Assembly (NCBI GenBank): GCA_045545095.1 | Contig: JAZQAG010000057.1 | Location: forward strand, 1 to 36,929 | Source: Phocaeicola_A sp045545095 | GTDB lineage: Bacteria; Bacteroidota; Bacteroidia; Bacteroidales; Bacteroidaceae | DNA length: 36,929 bases | Reading direction: 5' to 3' | In this document: piece after piece, positions 7,363 through 14,961 of the stretch | Numbering within the stretch: position 1 is the stretch's first letter | Layout: the number at the start of each line of letters is the position of its first letter | Translations under genes and position numbers: made by a program | Notes under the pieces: model-generated | Told to the model about the DNA's origin: nothing | The model's input: only the letters and a program-made list of their open reading frames with translations | The model's database searches: none

Positions 7363-8841
7363 ATGAGAACAATATTAAATCCATATTATATCCTCAAACC
7401 AGATAATGGCAGAGCTTTCCTACAAGTTAAAGATGAAGTCAGGGCTAAAGAATCTGAACGCTATAATATTATACTTCATCCTATTTTTGCGATGATACTT
7501 TCCTGCTTTGATGGAGATGATTACGAATCCTCTATAAATAGAGCCGCTAATTATTTACATATAGACAAAGTCTTAGTAAAGAAATTTGTAGATAAAATAA
7601 CCGAAAATGAAAATTTTATCAAGATTGTCTTTGATAATAAAACTGTTTATTTCCCTCCTCGAACAATAATTCGTTCTGAAACAGAAAAAATACTTCCTCG
7701 CCACCAATATCAACCTAGTGATTTTACATACTCTCAACTAAACATATCATTTGGTAGGCATCAAATGATAAATGATGTCATGCTTATGATAACAACAAAA
7801 TGTAAAACAGATTGTCTATATTGTTATGCGACCAAAGAGAAAAGAAATGCATCATTACCACTTCCGTTAGTAGAAAAGATTGTCAATGAAGCTGTTCAAC
7901 TCAAGGTTCGTTCCGTAGATATTATAGGTGGCGATATATTCACACATAAAAATTGGAGAGATATAGTTAAATTATTATATAAAAATGGCTATACGCCATT
8001 TCTTTCCACCAAAGTAGAATTGTCAGAAAGCGATATTTCATTTCTGAAATCCATTGGAGTAAAAGATATACAAATATCTTTAGACACATTGATAAAGAAA
8101 AATTTACTAAAAATAGTACACAGAAAAGAAGATTATTATAACAAAATCTTATTAACTCTTGATTTATTAGAAAAATATAATATAGAAACTGGTATTCATT
8201 CTATAATATCAAGTGAGAATTCTGATGTTATTGACATGAAGAGCATTTACGATTATATAAAAAATAAACGTAATATAAAAGTTTGGAGAATTGATCCTGC
8301 GACCTATTCAATACCTAAAGGTGAAGAGGATTTTATTCATTACAGAGCAAAAAGTGAAGATTTACAAAAATTAAGCAATTTCTTTAATAGCAATCACTTT
8401 GATCTACCGGTAAGACACTCTTCACTTGCTCTAACAACGGGAAAACCAGCCAAACGTCAGATACACTCAAGTGATTTTTTTAAGAATCGTAGATTATGTA
8501 CTGCGAATTATTCTTCATTGTTTGTATTGCCAGATGGTCAAGTAACTATTTGCGAACAACTTTATTGGAATCCGCATTTCATTGTAGGTGATATTACTAG
8601 ACAATCATTAGCAGAGATTTGGAACTCAGAAAAAGCACTGAATTTGTATTATTTGCAGCAAAGCACTTTATCTGATAAAAGCCACTGTAAGACATGCAAG
8701 TATTTCATTGATTGTCGGCAGAAAATGGGAGGTGTATGTTGGAAAGAAGTTATATCTGCCTACGGAACGGAAAATTGGGATTTTCCAGATCCTGCTTGCC
8801 CATTTGCCCCAGACCCATATCATGATGTATATATAAAATAA
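7363..8841 (+). CDS. Radical SAM/SPASM peptide maturase
   Basis: A 492-aa enzyme. The N-terminal ~110 residues (HPIFAMILSCFDGDDYE..) look like the winged-helix/PqqD-like leader-binding region found in peptide maturases. The radical SAM cluster motif CxxxCxxC is Cys147, Cys151 and Cys154 (CKTDCLYC), followed by DIIGGDIF, which stands where the GGEP-type SAM-binding motif is expected. The C-terminal SPASM domain has cysteines at 379, 397, 442, 445, 451, 459 and near 482, enough for two auxiliary Fe-S clusters. The likely role is to bind the leader of the 71-aa precursor and install a crosslink in its core by a 5'-deoxyadenosyl radical mechanism in the cytoplasm. It resembles the GG-Bacteroidales maturase group; the exact chemistry cannot be read from sequence. 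Confidence 0.85.
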   Translation: MRTILNPYYILKPDNGRAFLQVKDEVRAKESERYNIILHPIFAMILSCFDGDDYESSINRAANYLHIDKVLVKKFVDKITENENFIKIVFDNKTVYFPPRTIIRSETEKILPRHQYQPSDFTYSQLNISFGRHQMINDVMLMITTKCKTDCLYCYATKEKRNASLPLPLVEKIVNEAVQLKVRSVDIIGGDIFTHKNWRDIVKLLYKNGYTPFLSTKVELSESDISFLKSIGVKDIQISLDTLIKKNLLKIVHRKEDYYNKILLTLDLLEKYNIETGIHSIISSENSDVIDMKSIYDYIKNKRNIKVWRIDPATYSIPKGEEDFIHYRAKSEDLQKLSNFFNSNHFDLPVRHSSLALTTGKPAKRQIHSSDFFKNRRLCTANYSSLFVLPDGQVTICEQLYWNPHFIVGDITRQSLAEIWNSEKALNLYYLQQSTLSDKSHCKTCKYFIDCRQKMGGVCWKEVISAYGTENWDFPDPACPFAPDPYHDVYIK

Positions 8842-8924
8842 CAACCACAATAAACATGAGGATAATTAAGTAGTATAGTTGCTGAGATATTTTTAGATTG
8901 TGATTATATAGATATAATATTACG

Positions 8925-11231
8925 ATGAATAAAATAAAACATAACTTACGTTTCGCATTATTTATACTATTATTTTTTCAGGGAACCATCTTGTTCTCAC
9001 AAAACACCATTAAAGGTATTGTTTGTGATACAGATGGGCTCGTAATACCTTGTGCTCATGTGCTACTTTGTCTTAACGATTCAATTATTGCGCAAAGTAT
9101 CAGTACAGAACATGGATTCTTGTTGGAAAACATTCCTGAAAATTCCTATATACTGAATGTGAGCCATGTGGGGTATCAAATAAAAAAAATATCATTGGAT
9201 GTAAAAAGTAATATTGATTTGGATAGCATTCAGTTGTCTTTATTAACATTGGAATTGGATGAGGTTGTGATAAGAACTATTCGTAATGTTACCACCTACA
9301 AAAACAATCAATTACATATCAATGTTAAACAAACTTACCTTTCAAAACTTCCCGATGTGCAAAGTTTGTTGAACAATATTCCGGGTGTCTTTCAAACGGA
9401 TAACAAGTTGACGTATTTCGGAAAAGGTCAGGTACTTCTTCTTATTAACGGAAGGGAAATAAAAAGTATGGATGAGATAAACTCTTTGCAACCATCACAA
9501 ATAAAAGAGATTATAGTAGATCATATGCCAGGAGCCAAATATGACTCCCGTTATTCTTCTGTATTAGACATAAAAACTACGTCAGAAAAGCCTGCACTGA
9601 CCATTTATAATACAACCACTTGGGCGCGTCACTATTCTGGTAAAATAGGTTTTAATTCTCAAAATAAGATCAATGGCACATTGATTGACTTTGGGTATAG
9701 TTTCAGAAGAAGAAAAAATACATTATATTCCAAACAAATAGAAGAAAGTTATCAGACTGGCAATGAGTTTGAAAGGTTTTTTATGGATACGACATCCTCC
9801 AATCGGCAGTCTCATGATTGGAACATCGGTACTCAAACTAAAATTAAGACGAGTACCCTTGCCCTGAAATATTCAGGGTACTATTCGTTGAATAAGCCTG
9901 TTTATTCTTCCTTCATGCAGTACACTTCTAATTCCTGTCAAGAAAATTTTGATATTCAAAGAACTGGGAAATATAAAGAACAGCAGCATTTGGTGACTTT
10001 AGATTATTCGGCTGAATTTGATTCCAATAATAATCTTCGAATTACGGCTGATTACCTTTACCAAAACAGCAAGGATAATAGTCAGGCCTTGGAAAATTCT
10101 ATAGAATCCGAGAAGCAAACCTATTTGGATTTTCAAGGAAAATACAATATTTATTCGTTTCTCACTGAATACGAACACAGCTTCAGTAAATCCATCAAGT
10201 TGATCACCGGTATGCGTTATAGCCATGTATATAACATGAATGATTCAAAGGAAAACGACATATCTTCTCAATACAAATTTCATGAAAATCGATGTGCTTT
10301 CTATGCAGAGGGCAGTTTTCGATGGCAAAAAATAACGATGTTACTTGGCTTGCGAAGTGAATGGTTTAGTAAAGAATGTAGTTATACAGTACAAGGTGAA
10401 AAGGATTATAAAGATTTATTCTTTTTGCCATCATTATCAATTTCATATCAACCATCAGAAGATTTACATTTCTCCCTTTCGGGAACCAATAAGGTTTCTC
10501 TACCTTCGTTTGGCGAATTAACTCCTATTGTTACTTATCTTAATCAGTATTCATATATAATTGGGAATCCCCTGTTAAAACCTACAATCAAATATGATTT
10601 TGGTTTTGATATAACTTGGAAGAACAAATTCAATGTGAAGTTTGAATACAATCTTCTAAGGAACTGCCGCATTTCATGCAGCATCCCAGATGAAACAAAC
10701 AATCAAGTGTTGAAATATACCTATGCAAATCTTAAAAAGTTTGGCCAATTCTCAGGAATGCTTACATACTCAGACTACTTATTTAATCGTCATACTATTA
10801 ATTTTAGTACTGGTATTTTGGTCCCAAATGCAAAAATTTCCTACAGAGATGGAGCTTTGTATCGTTCCACACCTTCGTATTACGCACAAATATTTACCAA
10901 CTGGAAACTTGGTAAAATAGTCGATTTCGCAGTAAGTTATATCTTTCAATCAAAATCATATGATAAAGCCGACACATATAGCGCAACTCACAATTTGGGA
11001 TGTAATCTGTCAATTATCCCTAAAAAAAATCGTTTATTCATCAATTTACAGGTAAATGATATTCTTAATAAAGCAACAGGAAACTGGGAAACGAATTATG
11101 GATATATTCGTAACCAACAATTCAATAATGCGGACAGCAGAAATATAACCTTGTCATTACGCTACGTGTTTAATTCATTCAAGTCTATAAAACATGGCAG
11201 CAGCAATAGTGAAGAAATTGATCGATTATAA
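8925..11231 (+). CDS. Outer membrane beta-barrel protein, CarboxypepD_reg/plug type
   Basis: A 768-aa protein with a Sec signal peptide (ending ILFSQ, about residue 26). Residues about 27-105 form a carboxypeptidase-regulatory-like domain (IKGIVCDTDGLVIPCAHV..). A plug-like region follows (about 120-210: SLLNNIPGVFQ, VLLLINGREIKSMDEI, DHMPGAKYDSRYSSVLDI), then a long barrel of alternating amphipathic strands to the C-terminus (SLRYVFNSF). This matches the outer-membrane beta-barrel (OMP_b-brl_3) relatives of TonB-dependent receptors; I see no obvious TonB box. Its place between maturase and exporter suggests a role in moving the peptide across the outer membrane, or in binding it. Direction of transport is unknown. 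Confidence 0.8.
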   Translation: MNKIKHNLRFALFILLFFQGTILFSQNTIKGIVCDTDGLVIPCAHVLLCLNDSIIAQSISTEHGFLLENIPENSYILNVSHVGYQIKKISLDVKSNIDLDSIQLSLLTLELDEVVIRTIRNVTTYKNNQLHINVKQTYLSKLPDVQSLLNNIPGVFQTDNKLTYFGKGQVLLLINGREIKSMDEINSLQPSQIKEIIVDHMPGAKYDSRYSSVLDIKTTSEKPALTIYNTTTWARHYSGKIGFNSQNKINGTLIDFGYSFRRRKNTLYSKQIEESYQTGNEFERFFMDTTSSNRQSHDWNIGTQTKIKTSTLALKYSGYYSLNKPVYSSFMQYTSNSCQENFDIQRTGKYKEQQHLVTLDYSAEFDSNNNLRITADYLYQNSKDNSQALENSIESEKQTYLDFQGKYNIYSFLTEYEHSFSKSIKLITGMRYSHVYNMNDSKENDISSQYKFHENRCAFYAEGSFRWQKITMLLGLRSEWFSKECSYTVQGEKDYKDLFFLPSLSISYQPSEDLHFSLSGTNKVSLPSFGELTPIVTYLNQYSYIIGNPLLKPTIKYDFGFDITWKNKFNVKFEYNLLRNCRISCSIPDETNNQVLKYTYANLKKFGQFSGMLTYSDYLFNRHTINFSTGILVPNAKISYRDGALYRSTPSYYAQIFTNWKLGKIVDFAVSYIFQSKSYDKADTYSATHNLGCNLSIIPKKNRLFINLQVNDILNKATGNWETNYGYIRNQQFNNADSRNITLSLRYVFNSFKSIKHGSSNSEEIDRL

Positions 11232-11476
11232 AAATCATGGTGCATAAGTTTGAGCTTACAGCGCACCTAACAGATAATATGCTGTAATTGACAATAATTG
11301 ACGAGTAGATGATACGATTGGAATTTATCAAATGGAATAACTTAGAAAAACTCGTATTCCTGAAGTTTACTTACTGTTTCTACAAAGGCAAATTTTGTGG
11401 TCACGTATGAAAGCGCATCAGCAATACTGATAAAGATTCCGGTCTGAGCAATATTAATACTGCAAAATAATATAAC
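11232..11476. other. Intergenic gap with one 33-codon frame
   Basis: There are 245 nt between barrel and exporter genes. The only frame of note is 11309-11410 (+), encoding 33 aa (begins MIRLEFIKWNNLEK, contains two Cys, ends GHV). It has no leader-like features and may be chance or a relic. No convincing promoter or terminator is visible. Confidence 0.3.
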
Positions 11477-13666
11477 GTGACATTTCACTTTGTTAAACAA
11501 TTGGATGCAATGCAATGCGGAGTTGCCTGTTTGGCAATGATTTGCAAATATTATAAAAACGCATATAGCATTGAAACACTTTCCAAGCTATGTAGTGTTT
11601 CAACAGAAGGAGTTTCGCTTTTCGCAATAAAAAACGCGGCAGAGAAATTGGGATTCAATTCTATTTGTTGCAAGACTTCTATTGAACAATTGGTCAGCAT
11701 TTCTATGCCAAGTATATTGCATTGGAACCAAAACCACTTCGTGGTTTTATACAAAGTAAAGAACAAAAAGAAATTCTACATCGCTGACCCTGGTAAGGGA
11801 TTAGTATGTTATTCTTTAGAGAATTTTAAGAAGCACTGGATTAGTTCAGTATCAAATGGAGAAGAGAAAGGTGTCGTAATGGTTATTGAACCAACAGAGA
11901 AATTTGGGAAAAGAAGTATAATCGAAGAGCCAAACAAAAAGCGTTCATTCAACTTTTTGTTTGGTTATGTATTACGATATAGAAAATATTTTATCCAAAT
12001 TATTTTGGGTCTGTTACTGGGGTGTTTACTTCAGCTCATCATGCCTTTTTTAACTCAAGCAATTGTTGATATTGGAATAAAGCACAAGGATATAGGATTT
12101 ATATGGCTTGTACTATTGGGGGAATTAATGATTGTGTTTGGACGTACAGCCACAGAGTTTATTCGTCGGTGGCTGCTGCTTCATATCTCTATGCGAATAA
12201 ACATTTCATTGGTAAGTGATTTCTTTATCAAGCTACTGAAATTGCCTATGTCGTTCTTCGACACAAAATTGATGGGCGATTTGTTACAACGTATCGGAGA
12301 TCATTCGCGTGTGCAGAATTTCCTTACTGGTCAGGTCTTGAGTGTGGTTTTTACATTTCTCAACTTCATCATATTCGGTGTTGTCCTGCTTATTTACAAT
12401 AAAATAATTTTCGGTGTTTTTATTATGGGAAGTGTTACTTACGGATTATGGATATCATCATTCCTACGGAGACGCAAAGTGCTTGATTATGAAATATTCG
12501 AACAACAAGCGATTAACCAAAATAAAACATATCAATTCATAACATCAATGCAGGAGATAAAACTGCAGGATTGTGAACAGCGCAGACGGTGGGAATGGGA
12601 GGACACACAGGCTGATTTATTCGCTGTACAGATGAAGTCTTTGAAACTGCAACAGACACAGGAGGCAGGTTCTATACTCATAAACGAGGTCAAAAATATC
12701 CTTATTACCGTATTGGCTGCCACTGCTGTAATAAACGGCCAAATTACACTTGGCTCAATGCTTGCCATCCAGTATATCGTGGGGCAGCTCAATTCGCCAG
12801 TGGAGCAATTTATGTCATTCATATATTCTTTGCAGGATGTAAAAATTTCCCTTGAACGAATCAACGAAATTCATGAAGGAAAGAACGAGGAATCCAAAGA
12901 AAATCAAGCAAAAGCATTTGATACTGAAAAGTCAATCAAAATTGGCAACATAGATTTTAAATATGACCCCCATTCTTTGAAGAAAACACTTGAGGGTGTA
13001 TCTTTTGACATCCCGGAGGGGAAAGTTACAGCCATAGTAGGAGCATCTGGAAGTGGAAAAACCACACTAATAAAACTCATGCTCGGTTATTATCGTGTCA
13101 TGACCGGTTCAATCTCTATAGCCGGACGTAATATTAACGAATACAACCTCAAATGGTGGCGTCGCCATTGTGGAGTGGTAATGCAGGATGGAGTGATTTT
13201 TTCTGAATCCATAGCACGTAACATCGCTGTCGATGACGGCGAGATAAATGTGGAACGGCTTGAACAAGCTGCGAGAATCGCAAATATCCATGACTATGTG
13301 ATTGGACTTCCGCTAAAGTACAATACTATTATCGGGCGTGACGGTGTTGGCCTGAGCCAAGGTCAGAAACAGCGCATACTCATAGCGCGTGCTGTCTATA
13401 AGAATCCAGATTTCATCTTCTTAGATGAAGCCACCAATGCTCTTGACGCAAAAAATGAGAGAGCCATAGTTGAGAATCTTAATGAGTTTTATAAAGGCCG
13501 TACAGTTGTAGTGGTAGCGCATCGATTATCCACTGTTAAGAATGCAGATCAGATTATAGTTATTGATGGTGGTAAAGTTGTGGAAACCGGTAATCACACC
13601 TCCCTTATAGAAAAAAAAGGTGTATATTATAATCTGGTTAAAAATCAACTTGAACTAGGTTGCTGA
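11477..13666 (+). CDS. C39 peptidase-containing ABC exporter (bacteriocin-type)
   Basis: A 729-aa protein with the three parts of a peptidase-containing ABC transporter. The N-terminal C39 cysteine protease has catalytic Cys14 (QLDAMQCGVACLAM), His87 (NQNHFVVLY) and Asp104 (YIADPGKG). A transmembrane domain covers about 165-460. The nucleotide-binding domain has Walker A GASGSGKTT (from Gly522), signature LSQGQKQR and Walker B FIFLDEAT (Asp650, Glu651). It should cut the precursor after Gly-Gly and pump the core across the inner membrane. The start is GTG: an in-frame TAA lies 9 nt upstream, and the next ATG is inside the catalytic motif (Met12). All catalytic residues are present, so it looks functional. 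Confidence 0.92.
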   Translation: MTFHFVKQLDAMQCGVACLAMICKYYKNAYSIETLSKLCSVSTEGVSLFAIKNAAEKLGFNSICCKTSIEQLVSISMPSILHWNQNHFVVLYKVKNKKKFYIADPGKGLVCYSLENFKKHWISSVSNGEEKGVVMVIEPTEKFGKRSIIEEPNKKRSFNFLFGYVLRYRKYFIQIILGLLLGCLLQLIMPFLTQAIVDIGIKHKDIGFIWLVLLGELMIVFGRTATEFIRRWLLLHISMRINISLVSDFFIKLLKLPMSFFDTKLMGDLLQRIGDHSRVQNFLTGQVLSVVFTFLNFIIFGVVLLIYNKIIFGVFIMGSVTYGLWISSFLRRRKVLDYEIFEQQAINQNKTYQFITSMQEIKLQDCEQRRRWEWEDTQADLFAVQMKSLKLQQTQEAGSILINEVKNILITVLAATAVINGQITLGSMLAIQYIVGQLNSPVEQFMSFIYSLQDVKISLERINEIHEGKNEESKENQAKAFDTEKSIKIGNIDFKYDPHSLKKTLEGVSFDIPEGKVTAIVGASGSGKTTLIKLMLGYYRVMTGSISIAGRNINEYNLKWWRRHCGVVMQDGVIFSESIARNIAVDDGEINVERLEQAARIANIHDYVIGLPLKYNTIIGRDGVGLSQGQKQRILIARAVYKNPDFIFLDEATNALDAKNERAIVENLNEFYKGRTVVVVAHRLSTVKNADQIIVIDGGKVVETGNHTSLIEKKGVYYNLVKNQLELGC

Positions 13667-13699
13667 TATTATGTATATTAAAAATAATTCAAACGAATA

Positions 13700-13894
13700 A
13701 TGAAAAAGGAAACAAAAATTGAACTTCGTTCTGAAAAGGTCCGCAATCTTTTAGGCGAAATCCCTCCATCGCTTGTAAGATGGGGTACAGCAATAATAAT
13801 TGCTATATTTCTGGTACTATTATTAGTGGTATGTTTTATGCCTTATCCTCATTCGCAAGGAGAAAGCATTTTGCAACATATTTTATTGATGTGA
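13700..13894 (+). CDS. Small single-pass membrane protein (64 aa)
   Basis: It has a charged N-terminus (KKETKIELRSEKVRNLLGEIPP), one strong transmembrane segment (about 28-48, IIIAIFLVLLLVVCF) and a short tail (PYPHSQGESILQHILLM). The first half looks like the N-terminal anchor of HlyD-type adaptor proteins that follow C39 exporters, but no periplasmic part follows. A terminator-like hairpin begins 20 nt after the stop, so the gene may be a genuine short protein and not a truncation. It lies 33 nt after the exporter gene and is the last gene of the cluster. A role as exporter accessory is inference. Confidence 0.6.
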   Translation: MKKETKIELRSEKVRNLLGEIPPSLVRWGTAIIIAIFLVLLLVVCFMPYPHSQGESILQHILLM

Positions 13895-13914
13895 TTTCGT
13901 TCATTATGTAACAT

Positions 13915-13963
13915 AACCCTATTTCATCTCTCATTTTAAATACAGGGGATGAATAGGGATTTT
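13915..13963 (+). terminator. Probable terminator of the RiPP operon
   Basis: CCCTATTTCATC (13917-13928) pairs with GATGAATAGGG (13948-13958) with one bulged T. The right arm is followed by ATTTT. It lies just after the last gene of the cluster. Confidence 0.5.
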
Positions 13964-14077
13964 AAGTTACCAGTATTTATAACTGATAACCAGATATATC
14001 TGTTTCTATTACGTTACATTGTGTTAATTAGTGTGTCAAATTATGAGTAGGCACTCGATAAACTATAGGCACTAAAC

Positions 14078-14144
14078 TTTATATACAACAATAGCGACTG
14101 CAACTATTAGAATCATTGTGACAGACGTTATTGTTGTATATAAA
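14078..14144. repeat. Perfect 16-bp inverted repeat, 35-nt spacer
   Basis: TTTATATACAACAATA at 14078-14093 is exactly repeated in inverse at 14129-14144. It lies inside the 536-nt gene-free stretch 13895-14430, which otherwise holds two hairpins and no open frame. It is too AT-rich and wide for a typical terminator. It could be a protein-binding palindrome, a remnant of transposon ends or a recombination site. Confidence 0.6.
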
Positions 14145-14326
14145 TATCAACATTCATAGTCGGATGCTTAAGATGCACAAAATATTATAATGTTTAAAAA
14201 TTGATTAAGGAAATAGCGAATTTAAATTCAGGATAGTCAGAAGTTGTGTGTTGTTATGTACGGTTCTAATGACGCAATCTGTATTTATAATAGGCTAACA
14301 GGAAATAATTGTTTCTGTAAATAGCA

Positions 14327-14369
14327 AAAGTTGTTTTTAGCCATCAAACTGAAAGCTAAAAACAACTTT
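14327..14369. terminator. Strong hairpin between convergent transcription units
   Basis: AAAGTTGTTTTTAG (14327-14340) and its perfect complement CTAAAAACAACTTT (14356-14369) enclose a 15-nt loop. It lies 62 nt beyond the stop of the leftward immunity gene and on the far side of the rightward RiPP operon, which fits a shared terminator. No long T tract follows on either strand. Confidence 0.5.
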
Positions 14370-14430
14370 GACCGTTGATAAAACTGTTTTGACTTGATTT
14401 TCTAAAAACAAGAATCAAGCACCGTATGAA

Positions 14431-14904
14431 CTATATGCTATCATGCACAGATATAATGGAGTTCTCTATAAGGATATCTCTTACTGTTTGAAGTAATTTT
14501 TCTTTTTCAAATTTCTTCAAAGCAGCAGGATATTTCAACGCCTCTATAAAATTCAGAATCGCATATCCTAACACGCTGAAGCACTCTTTTTCTTCTGCTT
14601 TATAAAACGCGTCAAAATTCATTATAAATTCTGCTGTGAAATATTTCAAAAGCGTAGCCACCGGTGTAATAGAATTGGAAGGTTTCAGTGTCTTGTCAGC
14701 GTAATATTTCGGACGCTTTGCTTTTACAAAATTGCCAAAAGCAGGAGACATGCAAATAACTGTTATATCAAAAGTTTCTATCAAATCAGACTGAAACCTA
14801 TGAGATAATTCCTCATCCAATAGCTTTTCAATCTTTCTAATCACATCATACTGATATGAATCACAGAATTCACGTGAAAATATCGTATTTATTTTTATTC
14901 TCAT
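14431..14904 (-). CDS. Probable immunity protein for the RHS toxin
   Basis: A 157-aa soluble protein without signal peptide or membrane segment, starting MRIKINTIF. It lies 57 nt downstream of the RHS toxin gene on the same strand, the usual place of the immunity gene in polymorphic toxin loci. The sequence is mixed helix/strand, with conserved-looking segments AKRPKYYADKTLKPSNSITP and FYKAEEKECFSVLGYAILNFIEALKYP. I cannot assign an immunity family. Position, cytosolic character and a promoter candidate of its own support the role of protecting the producer from the adjacent toxin tip; direct evidence is absent. Confidence 0.6.
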   Translation of the reverse strand: MRIKINTIFSREFCDSYQYDVIRKIEKLLDEELSHRFQSDLIETFDITVICMSPAFGNFVKAKRPKYYADKTLKPSNSITPVATLLKYFTAEFIMNFDAFYKAEEKECFSVLGYAILNFIEALKYPAALKKFEKEKLLQTVRDILIENSIISVHDSI

Positions 14905-14930
14905 ATTAACTGTTTTTTTATTTATGGATA

Positions 14931-14938
14931 CAAATATA
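14931..14938 (-). promoter_or_regulatory. Candidate Bacteroides -7 element for the immunity gene
   Basis: Read on the - strand, TATATTTG matches TAnnTTTG exactly and lies 26 nt upstream of the immunity ATG, leaving a short leader of about 20 nt. No good -33 TTTG is visible at the expected distance. Confidence 0.4.
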
Positions 14939-14961
14939 CGAATTTTCCATTTGCATGGAGA

